A stretch of 64,000 nt of DNA, from assembly GCA_027587225.1 (NCBI GenBank), contig JAPDDQ010000003.1, positions 124,001 to 188,000 on the forward strand, given 5' to 3'. The notes under the pieces are model-generated. The model saw only the letters and a list, made by a program, of their open reading frames with translations. It was not told the DNA's origin and searched no databases. Below are positions 25,494-36,100 of this stretch, piece by piece; the first letter of the stretch is position 1; every line of letters starts with the position of its first letter. Made by a program: the position numbers and the translations under genes. Source of the stretch: Solirubrobacter taibaiensis. Its GTDB lineage: Bacteria; Actinomycetota; Thermoleophilia; Solirubrobacterales; Solirubrobacteraceae.

Positions 25494-26462
25494 ATGGCCG
25501 CACCCAATCGACCCGACGCGGACGAGCACGAGCTCCGCTCGTATCTCGCGCTACTCGCCGGGCACGCGCCGAGCGAGCACTTCCTAGAGATTCGGTACCG
25601 CGTGCGCGAGGACCAGCTCGCGCACGAGTTCCACGGCGTCGGCGACGTCGACGCCCTGGTCAACGGCATCCGTTCGCGAGGTTCGCGTACGGACGTCTAC
25701 GTCGGCTGCGCGCCCCGGACCCGGCGCAGTGGGACCAAGGACGCGGTGTCCGAGGTCTGGACTCTGTGGGCTGAGTGCGACGGTAGGGAGTCCGCCAACC
25801 TCGTTCTGGGATTCCGCCCACAGCCGTCGGTGATCATCGGTTCGGGCTCGGGCTCCAACTGCCACGCCTACTGGCCGCTCACCAAGCCGCTGACGCCGGC
25901 GAAGGCGGAGGTGCTGAACCTACGACTGGCGCACGCGGTCAAAGCGGACCTGGCCTGCTTCGACGCCGCACGCATTCTGCGACCGCCCGGGACGTTCAAC
26001 TTCAAGCATGTGCCCGCTCGTCCGGTCGGCGTGCTCCGGCTCCACTCCGAGCTGCGCTTCAGCGTCGCAGCGGTGGCCCGAAATCTTCCGACTGTTCGCG
26101 AGGACGTCGTGGAGCGGCGCTGGAGCATGCCACCGCGCGGGACGACCGGCGATCCGCTGCTTGAGATCCCGCCCCGCGAGTACATCACCGACCTGGTCGG
26201 CGTCCGGCCCGGGCGCACCGGCAAGGTGCGGTGCCCGTTCCACCAGGACGTGCGGCCGAGTCTGCATGCCTATCCAACTGGTGCGCGCGGCTGGTGCTGC
26301 TTCTCGTGCCGGCGCGGCGGGACGATCTACGACCTCGCAGCCGGCGTCTGGGGACTGGAGACGCGCGGGCGCGACTTCGTCGAGCTGCGTCGGCGCCTGA
26401 CCGACATGTACGCGCGCGAGCTCGGCGTCGCCCGCGACTTGGACCTCGGCGGTCGACGCTGA
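25494..26462 (+). CDS. RepB-type primase with CHC2-like zinc finger
   Basis: ATG at 25494 gives 322 aa; longer readings include the repeat region and are less likely. The first 200 residues follow the RepB-like primase domain found on mobile elements: DVYVGCAPRTRR, LWAECDGRE, PSVIIGSGSGSNCHAYWPL and RILRPPGTFNFKH. A C-terminal zinc finger of DnaG type follows (VRCPFHQDVRPSLHAY ... CCFSCRRGG). It probably primes DNA synthesis for replication of the transferred single strand. It diverges from the sigma fusion gene. Confidence 0.85.
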   Translation: MAAPNRPDADEHELRSYLALLAGHAPSEHFLEIRYRVREDQLAHEFHGVGDVDALVNGIRSRGSRTDVYVGCAPRTRRSGTKDAVSEVWTLWAECDGRESANLVLGFRPQPSVIIGSGSGSNCHAYWPLTKPLTPAKAEVLNLRLAHAVKADLACFDAARILRPPGTFNFKHVPARPVGVLRLHSELRFSVAAVARNLPTVREDVVERRWSMPPRGTTGDPLLEIPPREYITDLVGVRPGRTGKVRCPFHQDVRPSLHAYPTGARGWCCFSCRRGGTIYDLAAGVWGLETRGRDFVELRRRLTDMYARELGVARDLDLGGRR

Positions 26463-26640
26463 GGGGCGAGCTTCCGCCCGAGCACGCTACTTCGAGTACC
26501 GGCTACCCGCCGGGGCGGGCGCGCGGCGGCCAACTCGGAGAGCCGCGCCCCCGCCGAAGGGAGCCCGCTGCGCCAGCGCGAGGACGGCTGTTGCTACGTC
26601 CTCCTCATGCTTTAGGCTTCGCGACCTTTGAGGCAAGCCT

Positions 26641-28419
26641 ATGCATGTTGAATCAATCTCGCTAGACGGCTACCGAGGCATGACGTGCGACGTTCCGTTC
26701 ACGTCGCCCCTCGCTGTGGTCGTTGGTCCCAACAACGCGGGAAAGTCGAACGTGATCGACGCACTCCGAACGGCGCTGTGGCCCTCGGACGGTGTTCGTG
26801 CTCGCCGGTGGATAACTGCGGATGACTTTACGATCGGCGCGGACGGGACCAGATGGACGTCGTTGTCGATAGAGATCGTCTTGGCGGGCCTCGACGAGGA
26901 CGACGAGTCAGTGATGATTACGTGCCTCGCCCAGCAGACAGGGACGGCACGACTTCGTCTCGACGCCACGCTTGACGACAACGGGCGCATCGAGACGAAA
27001 CTGACAGGCGGCGACGGCGGTCACGCCGAGGTCGACCGTTTTGCCCGCGAGGCGGTCCAGTGGATCTATCTCCCGCCTCTGAGAGATGCGGTTCGCGACA
27101 TGCGGCCGGGACCAAGCAATCGTGCGTCTGGCCTTGTGCGCAGCCTTGCTCCAACCGGACACCCGGACCGCAAGACGATGGAAAGCATCGTCGGCGAGGC
27201 GAACACGAAACTTGACGCGGTCGACGCGGTAGTCACCGCCGGAACTGCCATCGCGGATCATCTGCAAGCGATGTCGGGGCCGGTCCTTGCGCAGGCCTCG
27301 AGCCTTCTGTTCTCGCCGCCCGAGTTCGAGGCGATCATCAGGGCACTCCGCGGGCACGCGGGCGACGTTGACGCACTGGATCTGGATCGGAACGGCCTGG
27401 GTTACAACAACCTGCTTTACATGGCGACTCTGCTTGCGGCCACGACGACCGTTAGCGACGCGAGGCTGACGCTCTTGCTCGTCGAGGAGCCGGAGGCGCA
27501 TCTGCATCCGCAGCTTCAGGACCTGCTGGTGCGATTTCTGGAAAACCCGGCCGCTGGACTAAGCGCCGCCGCAAAGCGCCGAGCGAAAGTTGCCAAGAAC
27601 GAGCCCAAGGCCGTCACGACCGAGTCGTCTGCAGGCGTTGCGCGGCCGACTGCGGTCCGCTCGATCGTGACGTCACATTCGCCGAACGTCGCTGCGGCCG
27701 CGGGTGCGGAGCGAGTGACAATCCTCGCCCGGTCGGTCACAGATCGCTCGGCGTCCGCCAGGTCACCGTCTCGGTTCAAGATGCAGACACGTGATCTCGA
27801 ACACCTTGATCGCTACCTGGACGTGACTAAGGCGTCGCTGCTCTTTGCGCGTGGCGTTGTCCTCGTTGAAGGGATCGCAGAGCAACTGCTCATCCCCGCC
27901 TTCGCACGGCAACTGCGGATGCCACTGAATGAACACGGTGTGGCCGTTGTCAACGTGGAAGGCCTCGCGTTTGGGCCTTTCGTAGAGCTGTTTGGACCCG
28001 GCCGGCTCCCGCACCGGTGCGCGCTGATCACTGATGGTGACGCCGAACCCGACGAGCTCGACGGGAATGATCCTGAGCTTTCCGCCTCAACGAAGTCCCT
28101 AGTCGCTCGCGTGGCGAAGTGGCCGAACGTCACAGTGCGGTACGGGGCAACAACGCTAGAGCGAGAGCTCGGCCGACAGAGTGAATGGCCCGTGCTACTC
28201 GGAGCACTGCGCCGGATCCACACGATGGTCGCGAATCGGCTGGAGGCACAGGTCGACGCGAACGACCCTGAGGCCCGGGGCAGGGCGCTGCTCGACGCCG
28301 TGCAGCGGCGGAAAGGGCGCTACGCGCAGGCCCTGGCCGCCCACCTGGACGAAGGGCATCGCCTCACGCCCCCAGACTATGTGGCGAGTGCGATCCGATT
28401 CGTCTGCGACGCGCCATGA
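26641..28419 (+). CDS. gajA: Gabija GajA: OLD-family ATPase with Toprim nuclease domain
   Basis: The 592-aa protein begins with an SMC/RecF-like ATPase: Walker A VVGPNNAGKSN (27-37) and a split signature/Walker B half with LLLVEEPEAHLHPQLQDLL. A long insertion is followed by SIVTSHSPNVAAAAG and then a Toprim domain with GVVLVEGIAEQLLIPAFA (catalytic Glu) and ALITDGDAEPDEL (D-x-D). This order and length match GajA (about 580 aa), which cuts specific DNA when nucleotides are depleted during phage infection. It overlaps the helicase gene gajB by ATGA, the diagnostic Gabija operon. The start has a gagg motif 8 nt upstream. Confidence 0.92.
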   Translation: MHVESISLDGYRGMTCDVPFTSPLAVVVGPNNAGKSNVIDALRTALWPSDGVRARRWITADDFTIGADGTRWTSLSIEIVLAGLDEDDESVMITCLAQQTGTARLRLDATLDDNGRIETKLTGGDGGHAEVDRFAREAVQWIYLPPLRDAVRDMRPGPSNRASGLVRSLAPTGHPDRKTMESIVGEANTKLDAVDAVVTAGTAIADHLQAMSGPVLAQASSLLFSPPEFEAIIRALRGHAGDVDALDLDRNGLGYNNLLYMATLLAATTTVSDARLTLLLVEEPEAHLHPQLQDLLVRFLENPAAGLSAAAKRRAKVAKNEPKAVTTESSAGVARPTAVRSIVTSHSPNVAAAAGAERVTILARSVTDRSASARSPSRFKMQTRDLEHLDRYLDVTKASLLFARGVVLVEGIAEQLLIPAFARQLRMPLNEHGVAVVNVEGLAFGPFVELFGPGRLPHRCALITDGDAEPDELDGNDPELSASTKSLVARVAKWPNVTVRYGATTLERELGRQSEWPVLLGALRRIHTMVANRLEAQVDANDPEARGRALLDAVQRRKGRYAQALAAHLDEGHRLTPPDYVASAIRFVCDAP

Positions 28420-30209
28420 CCTTGAACGAGTCGCGACTTGAGGAAGCGCTCGATCGACTTTCGGCTCCTCAGCGCCGCGCAATCGAGCATCCCGGCAATT
28501 TCTCCCTGCTCGCGCGTCCAGGGTCGGGCAAGACTCGAACGGTGGCTCTCCGGCTTGCTCGGGAGATCCAGCTTGGACAGAAGCGAGTCGCGGTCGCGTC
28601 ATACACGAACGTCGCCGTCGACGAGGTCTTGGCCGTGTGCGACTCCGTCGGGATAGTGGCTGGGCCGAGACACTACGTCGGGACGCTTCATGGCTTTCTG
28701 TCGCAATACGTCCTGCAACCGAACAGCCATATGATTCGATCTGCGCGCGGTCCCATGCTGGTGCGGGACGCAGAATGGGCGGGATGGCGGAAGGTCATGA
28801 TCGGCGAACCCTCGACGGCGCCTGCCGGTGTCGCCACCGATGAGAAGAAGAAGCTCCCTGTTTGCGTTGCGGACTTCCACCTGGATCGGACGGGCAAGGC
28901 GATCTGTCACTCCTCGCCGGAGGCCTTTCCCGGACTAGATCCCGCGAAAGCCACGCGCCTCGGACACAAGCAGGCGCACGACTTCAAGCGGTCGCACGCC
29001 CGGCAAGGCTATCTCAGCCAATCCGACATCTTGTACTGGAGTCTCGACGTGCTTCGTCGCTCGCCGCGCATCGCGCGCGCGCTGGCCGGCAGGTTTGACG
29101 AACTGATCGTTGACGAGGCTCAGGACACGTCCGACGTCCAGGTCGCGTGCCTTGAGTTGTTACGTGACACGGGGCGCCTGAAATCTCTCGTGGTCGTGGC
29201 AGACCTTGAACAGTCGATTTACGGATTTCAAGGTGCCGACCCGGAGCGATTCGCGGCGTTCGCGAGCAAGAGCCAGTTGGAACCGTTGGAGCTGAAGCAG
29301 AACTTTCGCTCGTCGACTCTCATCTGTAGGGCCGCCAGCGGGTTCACGCGGCGCGACGCCGACGAAGCAGTGGGCGAGAACGCGGACTGTCCGATTCGGC
29401 CGGAAGTGTTGCGCTACGAAGACGACAATCCCGCAGCGGTGATCGTCGCGCTTAGACAACGACTCGAGGTTCATGATCTTCCGCTCAACGATGCGGTCGT
29501 ACTAGCTCGCTCTCGCAAGATGCGCGACAAGCTGAACGAGGTCGAACGAGTCTCCTGCAATCGCGTCGTCAGGGCTCTCGGCAATGCCGCTGCGGTCCGG
29601 GAGCGCGGACGTCCCCTCGGGGCGACCGAGATCCGCGCGGTGGAAGAGGCGCTGCTGTGGATGATCGCCGGGGAGAGAGAGCTCGTCGACCTCGACGTGG
29701 AGCGACGCCGGCGTCTCCGGCGCCTCTCCGCCGAGACGTGGCGCGCGCTCCCGCGCTTCGGTGAGCTGACGTTGGCTGATTGGGTGTCGCAGAGCCGCGT
29801 TGTCGTCTCGGACCTGCTCGACGGGTTCGTACACGCGGGGACTGAGCTGAAGCACCCGCCTTCGCAGCAGCTCAAGAATCTAAAATCTCAGCGCTTGCTA
29901 CTCGCTCGATCTCAGTTCGTGGTCAACTCAGTCGAGCTCGAGGCGCGAACGGTGCACTCGGTGAAGGGTCGCTCGATCGACAGCGTCCTGCTCGTCGTCG
30001 AGCCCGCCACCTCAAGACGAGATCGCGCTCGAGTGTTATGCAGCGTCGACGAGCACGGCACACTTAGCCCAGAGGAGCGCGAGGAGCTTCGCATCGGGTT
30101 CGTATCCGTCACGCGCGCCGAGCGGTACTGCGCGGTGGCCTTGCCCGACTCGGTACCGGAAGATGTGCTGCAGCGGTACCTGAAGATGGGATTCGTGGCC
30201 GTTGGTTGA
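28416..30209 (+). CDS. gajB: Gabija GajB: UvrD/Rep-like superfamily 1 helicase
   Basis: The 597-aa protein has SF1A helicase motifs in order: Q-motif (LSAPQRRAIEHPGNFSLLA), Walker A ARPGSGKT, motif Ia VASYTNVAVDEV, motif II LIVDEAQDTSD, motif III VADLEQSIYGFQGADP, motif IV LKQNFRSS, motif V VHSVKGRSIDSVLLV and motif VI VSVTRAERY. GajB proteins are usually near 500 aa, so this one is somewhat long. In Gabija it senses DNA ends and activates GajA. The 4-nt overlap with gajA implies coupled translation. Confidence 0.92.
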   Translation: MTLNESRLEEALDRLSAPQRRAIEHPGNFSLLARPGSGKTRTVALRLAREIQLGQKRVAVASYTNVAVDEVLAVCDSVGIVAGPRHYVGTLHGFLSQYVLQPNSHMIRSARGPMLVRDAEWAGWRKVMIGEPSTAPAGVATDEKKKLPVCVADFHLDRTGKAICHSSPEAFPGLDPAKATRLGHKQAHDFKRSHARQGYLSQSDILYWSLDVLRRSPRIARALAGRFDELIVDEAQDTSDVQVACLELLRDTGRLKSLVVVADLEQSIYGFQGADPERFAAFASKSQLEPLELKQNFRSSTLICRAASGFTRRDADEAVGENADCPIRPEVLRYEDDNPAAVIVALRQRLEVHDLPLNDAVVLARSRKMRDKLNEVERVSCNRVVRALGNAAAVRERGRPLGATEIRAVEEALLWMIAGERELVDLDVERRRRLRRLSAETWRALPRFGELTLADWVSQSRVVVSDLLDGFVHAGTELKHPPSQQLKNLKSQRLLLARSQFVVNSVELEARTVHSVKGRSIDSVLLVVEPATSRRDRARVLCSVDEHGTLSPEEREELRIGFVSVTRAERYCAVALPDSVPEDVLQRYLKMGFVAVG

Positions 30210-30322
30210 AGGCACTCGCTCGGCGCGGTGGGCGGTCTTTACGCGTGGCGTGCTGCCGCGCCGTACCGAACGCAAGCTCAATGCGTGCCCATAAAGGACG
30301 GCGCCCCGTCAGGGTCACGCGG

Positions 30323-31513
30323 CTAGTGCGCATAGCGTTCCGGTTTATGCGTCGGCTCTGATGAAGTCCGAGTCGAACGGCGATCCGCTTCAGGCAGCCC
30401 TCTCACATGCTTTTCCAAGACGGAAGCAAAGCGAGCGAAAGACGCGGACCGAGCCCTGAGTTCGTCGACGTTTACGGCATCGACCGCTGCCTCGACGGCA
30501 TCGATACGGGTTGGACGGAACGGCGGACTCAGCTGCAGCCAGTCTTCCGCCAGACCAGGCGATGCTGCGATCACCACGATCTGACGTCCGCGGATCGCGG
30601 GATGTTCGCCAAAACGCCGTTGGCGCACGACCGAACCTTCGTGATCGGCGTCAACTACGACACCGACGAGCGTTCTGGGTGACGTGGCGTCTCGAAGCGA
30701 GCCGGCGAGTCGGACCGCGTTCTCCGGTCCTTGCGCCGGGAACGTCTCGATCTCGAGCGAGACACCAAGAGCGTCGAGTACTTGCCGGCCGAGGCGCCCA
30801 ACAGCTATGGCGTCTGATCTTCCCTCAACGGCAAACTGGATTCGAATGTCTTGCGGCACTTGCCCCGCTTGACGCGCTTGGCTCGCAAGTACGCTGCGCG
30901 TGCCGTCGACCGTGATCCGGTAGGGCGCGAACACCGCGCCTTCATCGACCGCTGCTCGGACCTTCACGCGAAGCATTTCAGAGAAGGACCCGGACTCGCT
31001 GACCGCCGCCCTGAGATCGTCTCCATCCGCTAGCAGGACACTGAGGTGCTTACCAGCGATCAGGGCGGAGACCGCTTCCTCGCTGAAGCCGCTCATCGCG
31101 ATCATCAAGCCAAGCGTTCCCGACAGCTTGCCGTCGACTTTGCCCTTGAACGCGTAGATGCTGGATGCGGGAATCGCGTCCCCGACCCATTTCGCCTCGA
31201 GCAAGAAGAACCGGCCTTCGAAGGCGAACGATCCGTCGACTTGCTCTCCGATGGTGCGATAGCTCGCGCGGGGAGATAGCGATTCCTCGCTCAGCAGATC
31301 GACGAGGACGCTCTCAAGACAGTAGCCTCGCTGCGTCGACTTCAGCGGGCCGTTCCGAGTCGGCGTGGTGGGAGCGGCGGCGAGATCGCCGAGCATTTTC
31401 AGCCGCTTGTCCAACGGTTCGCCATTGCAGGGGCAGTAGTCGTACTGAGGGATCTGAAGATCGTTACAGACTGCAAGCACGCGCGCCGAGTTCAACAAGG
31501 CGACCCGGGCCAC
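30323..31513 (-). CDS. Putative nuclease: PD-(D/E)xK-like domain plus Toprim-like domain
   Basis: The 396-aa protein starts at GTG. Residues 60-150 look like a Mrr-type restriction endonuclease core: Q61/E67, then D93 in EQVDGSF and E106-x-K108 in FFLLEAKW, the PD-(D/E)xK pattern. Residues 225-320 carry a Toprim-like pattern: FAVEGRSDAIAVGR (E230) and VGVVVDADHEGS (D288, D290). Cys in DYCPCNGE near the N-terminus may bind metal. It is convergent with gajB and next to other defence-like genes, so a nucleic-acid-cleaving defence effector is inferred. I do not know a named system with this combination. Confidence 0.7.
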   Translation of the reverse strand: MARVALLNSARVLAVCNDLQIPQYDYCPCNGEPLDKRLKMLGDLAAAPTTPTRNGPLKSTQRGYCLESVLVDLLSEESLSPRASYRTIGEQVDGSFAFEGRFFLLEAKWVGDAIPASSIYAFKGKVDGKLSGTLGLMIAMSGFSEEAVSALIAGKHLSVLLADGDDLRAAVSESGSFSEMLRVKVRAAVDEGAVFAPYRITVDGTRSVLASQARQAGQVPQDIRIQFAVEGRSDAIAVGRLGRQVLDALGVSLEIETFPAQGPENAVRLAGSLRDATSPRTLVGVVVDADHEGSVVRQRRFGEHPAIRGRQIVVIAASPGLAEDWLQLSPPFRPTRIDAVEAAVDAVNVDELRARSASFARFASVLEKHVRGLPEADRRSTRTSSEPTHKPERYAH

Positions 31514-31814
31514 CGCGGCGCGTAGTCTCCAAGCTCACTCAGGGGCACCGGGCGCTCCTGGCCGCATTCTTCTGAGTCAGCGGGGCCGAACGCGATTGCC
31601 GAGCGGTGCGCGGCGACTGTCGGTGTCGCTTGGTCGATCGTGCGCCGCGCTGGCGCCGTCGCTTGTTGGTGGACAGTTGTTAGCCGCGGAGAAGCGCCGA
31701 GAACCGGTCGTTCTTTCGAACCCGGATACCGTAGCCAACGGCAATGGATTGGAGCGCGGTCGGCGGGAAGACGCCGTTTGGGCGAGCAACGGAATATGTC
31801 ATGTCGCGAGATGA
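31514..31814. other. Intergenic, no supported feature
   Basis: These 300 bp separate two leftward genes. Only short arginine/serine-rich open frames occur, without ribosome binding sites. It probably holds the promoter of the nuclease gene. Confidence 0.5.
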
Positions 31815-32864
31815 CTAGAGTTGGAAATCTGAGAAGACCGCAGCATGCTGTCCGTCATGACGCTGATGCGTCATGACAAGCCCGCTACTCGTGTGTTCCA
31901 TGATCGCTGTGATGACCGCTCGATCCTCGACGCCACCCTGCTGGGCGCGCAGCCGCGCGGTATGCCAGGCAAGCGCGACATCGAGTCGCCGGCACGTCTT
32001 GGGGTCATAGTCGGGGAATAGCTCCACGGACAAGCGAGCGCTGGGCCTGGAGTCATCGACGCCTCGGGGCGTCTGTCCCGGTTGCCAGAAACGGTGTCGC
32101 TCAGCCCGTATCCAGACGCCGCGGTTCACGGCGCTGACGTGGTGACGCCGTGCGTTGATCGGGTCGACACGGTCGTCGCGATCCGCCCAGCTCAGCAACA
32201 AGGCAGCGCTCGGCCCGATGGGGATCCGGATCTCGCAGCTGTCGCATACGAGACCCGACGGTGCTCCCGCGGACCGGTTCCCGTCGCTTGTCCACAGCAC
32301 GGTGTCGATCGGGTGATCGGACGAAACGAGCTCTGGTCTGCTGAAGCGTAGGAGCGCCCAGTGCATCTGGCCCATGAGGGAGGCGACGGTGCTTACCTCC
32401 TCGAACATAGAGTCGAGCTCGAAGTCGGGCTCAGCGAACTCATCTCGTGTTCGCCGCGTGATCGCCGCGAACATCGGGTCCGTTCTCTCGATACTGGAAA
32501 AAAAGCGCTGCACCGTTCTTGGGATAAATCCCCGCTGATGTGGACTCGAGCACAACGTCATTGCTAGCCATAGCGCGACCCAGGCGCGCTGGGCGGTGTC
32601 TTGAAGTGGCCAGTGATCCGCTAGTTCTCGCAAGAGTGGCAGAGCCTTAGTCTCCACCAGGCCTCGCGCGTGTTCAGCGGGCTCGGCCGTCCGGGTTCCG
32701 TCGTCCTTTGCTGACCCGGCGTAGAATTTCTTTCGCACGCCCACTTGGCTTGGTGCGAGAAGGCGACGTTTTCGCTCGGGCACTAACTCGCACATCACGA
32801 AGTCGTCCACCGACCAGTTCCGGATGTAGCCGGCGCTGATGACGTGATTGCGGTCTTGCTTCAC
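31815..32864 (-). CDS. DUF4238 family protein
   Basis: The 349-aa protein starts DRNHVISAGYIRNWS, the H-x-x-x-x-x-Y opening of DUF4238 proteins. It later has LVSSDHPI and a RIPIGPSAALLLSW segment, corresponding to the conserved SDxPV and PLxxxxxLL motifs of the family. The C-terminal part is rich in His/Trp/Arg and ends near ADRHRFW- and AVNRGVW-like text. The function of the family is unknown; it often occurs in accessory regions. It is divergent from the large TPR-PIN gene, so the two may be co-regulated as a pair. Confidence 0.75.
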   Translation of the reverse strand: MKQDRNHVISAGYIRNWSVDDFVMCELVPERKRRLLAPSQVGVRKKFYAGSAKDDGTRTAEPAEHARGLVETKALPLLRELADHWPLQDTAQRAWVALWLAMTLCSSPHQRGFIPRTVQRFFSSIERTDPMFAAITRRTRDEFAEPDFELDSMFEEVSTVASLMGQMHWALLRFSRPELVSSDHPIDTVLWTSDGNRSAGAPSGLVCDSCEIRIPIGPSAALLLSWADRDDRVDPINARRHHVSAVNRGVWIRAERHRFWQPGQTPRGVDDSRPSARLSVELFPDYDPKTCRRLDVALAWHTARLRAQQGGVEDRAVITAIMEHTSSGLVMTHQRHDGQHAAVFSDFQL

Positions 32865-33198
32865 CGAGTCATTGTGTCGAGTTCACGACGCGGTGCCAAC
32901 GCCTGCAGGGTTCGAGTACGCAGTGAAGTCGCTCTCCCCAGGCGCCGAGCTCCGGCGTCGGCGTGCCAGCGGTCTCCCGACGCTGGCATGCGCTCCCACG
33001 GGGCAGCGGGCCGATCTCCGAGCGCCGGGATCGGTGATGCCACGTATGAGTGGCTTCTCGAGGCCAGACACGCGTGCTCGCCACATCGGTTGCCGAACGA
33101 GCGCTCGTTCTCTTGACGCTGACGAATCGGTCTGTAGCCACATTGCAATTCCGCTGCAGACCTCGCCGCCCGTCGGGAAGCGCCCTATCGTTGCCCAG
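32865..33198. other. Divergent intergenic region upstream of the TPR-PIN gene
   Basis: The + strand frame of the TPR-PIN gene stays open here, but its translation is low-complexity, rich in Arg/Ser/Cys. It is therefore treated as leader. The region must contain the promoters of both flanking genes; no convincing boxes were identified. Confidence 0.45.
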
Positions 33199-36100
33199 GT
33201 GATCGACTGGGCCGCTATCGCGATGAAGGGCGCGGCGCTCGTGCCCGGCCAGGCACGCAAATGGTGGAACCGCGACGCCTCGCGGAATTTGGACCGCGCT
33301 GTTCGGCGCAGCATCGACGGTGACACGCGCTACACCGCCGCAGTTCGCGAAGAGCTTGTCGTGCAATGGTCCAGCGTCCGTGACGACGAGATCTTGACGC
33401 AACTCCTCGGCAGCCTGCTCATCGAGGCTCAGCCGGAACTTGAGCCGTTCGTCCAGACGCGCATCGCGGAGCTTCTCGACGACCTGGATCTCGCGCTCGG
33501 TGGCACGGAGACCGCTCAAGTGCTGTCGAACAAGCTCCTGAGCAACCTCGGTTCCGCACAGCAAGACCCTCAAGCGGGCAATCGAGCGGATCACCAGCGC
33601 ACTCAGGCCCACGTCGGCGCTCTCCGGGACGATCTCCACGCCGTGGGCCGTCAGCTCGACGAGCTGACCGCGCGTTCCGGCGAGGCGACGGCTCAGGTGC
33701 AGCTCATCTTGCCCGGTGACCTTGCCGACCACCAGCAACGTGTGCTTGCGCGGCTTCGTGCCGATGATCCCGCTCGGGCTGGGCAGCTCGCTGCGCTCCT
33801 GCATGCCCAGGGCGTGGATGCGCTTGACTCGCTGGTGCGGGTGCCGCCGGTGTGGGCAGGGGCCGCGCCGTCGGCCTTCTGGGTTGCGGTCCATCGCCTG
33901 GCTGTTGCGGAGGGGCGATGGCAGACGGCGCTTCGCGCGGCCCAGTGCGAAGCCGAGAACCCGGCTGCTGATCGCGCCGCTGCGCTGGTGCGGGCGGCCC
34001 GCGCCTCGCACTACGGGGGCGACAACGAGCCCGCATCGGCGTCGATCGAGAAGGCGGCTGAGATCGACGAGCGTCATCCGGCGCTGTTGTTGTTTCGTGC
34101 CGAGCTCGCCCGCACGCACACCGAGCGGCTCGCGTGGGCCGAGAAGGCCCTGCCAATCGACGATGAGCAACGCGCAGCGCAGAAGGCGCAGATCGCATTC
34201 GCCCTGCTAGGTCAAGGACTGATCGAGGACGGTCAGGCAGCCGCCGAGGAAAGCGTGCGGCTGGACCCGCACGGTGGAGGCCGTGAAGCACTCCACCTTG
34301 GCGTCATCATGGCGGCCACCGAAGAGTTCCCGAACGTCCAGCAGGACTTAGATGCACTACACGCGGCCGCCGATTGGTGCCTCGAGTTGGCCGATGAGAG
34401 TCGCCGCCGCGGTCGCGAAGCGATGGTCGATGTCGCTACAAGCCGAGCGGCGCTCGCGCTCGCGCTGGCGGGGATTCCGGAGCGTGCGCGGCCCCTAATC
34501 GAGGGGGCGCTCGCACGAGTGCAGGACCTCGAGACCGAGGCGGCGTGGAACTACGGACTCGCGGCTCACTACTGCGACGACTCGGCCCTCGCATTGCGGG
34601 TCCTGCCGTCAGGTGGGGACGAGTACATGCGCGTCCAGCGAGCGATGATCGCGGCCCTCGGTGGCACCGGCGTCGCCGAGGCGCTTCCCGAACTCGACGA
34701 GCTTGCCCGGTCCGCCGATCTACAGATTTCGAGGGCCGCCGCCGTCGCTCGGATCCGTGCGGCGTCCGATCCGACGATCTCGTTACCGGAGGATCTGGTC
34801 GCGCTCGTGCCCGACGGTGAGCTGCTGCTCACGCACGTCAAGGCAATGCGAGCTGCTGCGGGCGGGGACCTCGCCGAGGCCCAGCGCCTAGTGACCGGAC
34901 TCGACGACACGGATAGCCTGCTCCTACGTACCGATTTCGCCATCCAAGCTGGCGACGATGAACGGGCGCTGGGCGTTGCGCGACACCTCGCGCGTGTGGA
35001 CCCATCGCCATTGCATCGCCTGGGCCTCGCGGAGCGCCTGCGCGCCGTCGGCCAGTTAGCGCCGGCGCGGACCGAGGCGCTCGGCGTCGCCAGCGATGAT
35101 CGTGCCCTTCCGGCGGTACGTGTCGAGGCATTCGGTTTCGCGGCACAGATCGCGGCGAAGGAGGGCGACTTCGCAGGGCTCGAGGCGATTGCGACGGCAT
35201 GCTCGCGCGTCGCGCCCGAAGCGGACGACCCCGTCTGGTGGCAAGCCCTTGCGCTCGCCCGTCGACGGCGTCACGTGGACGCGTTCGCGCTGGTGTCCGC
35301 GCGCAGCCCACGTGTTCGGGATGAGCAGCAGGCTGAGCTTCTCGCCGACATCTTCGTCAACGGGATCACCGAACCCGAGGAGCGCCTGAGCCGGCTTGCG
35401 GCCCTCTCGGACGACCGCGGCCGCCCGGAGCGCTTCGAGCACGTGCTTATCCGCGCCGCGCGGGCGCTGCCTCCGGGCACCATCACGGATCCCGGGCTCA
35501 TCACGCGGCTGAACACGATGGAGCTTGAGTTCGGCCAACGCTTCCCGGACTCCCAACTGGTGCAGCTGGTCGTCGCCGATCCAGCGGACCCGCTGCGTTC
35601 GCTGCGCGAAGCCCTCGATCGAGTCAATCCGAACCGCGCCGAGCAGGCCGGCCTGGCGGCTGAAGCCATGCAAGGTGTGCGCATCGGAACAACTCCAATC
35701 GCGGCTCTCGCGTCTCTGCTGGGACGCTCGACAGCCACCGTGCTTGCCGACTCCCCGGCGTTGCCGTTGGGGTTCGTCGATGATGCCGAGCGTGAGCACG
35801 ACCGGGACGCGGCCGAACAGGCGCTCGGGCGATCGGCTGCCAGCTGGGACAGCGTTGCAATAGCGGTCGTCAGCGCGTTGCCTGGCGACGCGTCGCGACG
35901 ACTGCGAGCGCTGCTTGTCGGTTCGGTCGTCGGACAGACCGTGCTCGACGAAGCTCCTCACAACTTCAGCCTCGACGGACTTGCTCCCAAGGGTAGTGCG
36001 GGCGCGTTTGCCGCAACGCTCGCGGTTACCCCCGACGCGCCCGCTGCCAACGTCTTGGAACCGGGTCTCACCGCCGTCCTCGCCGATCGGGAGGTGCCAT

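Noticed and set aside
30323..31513. Third gene of the Gabija operon
   Set aside because: It is on the opposite strand and convergent with gajB, so it cannot be co-transcribed; it is treated as a separate module.
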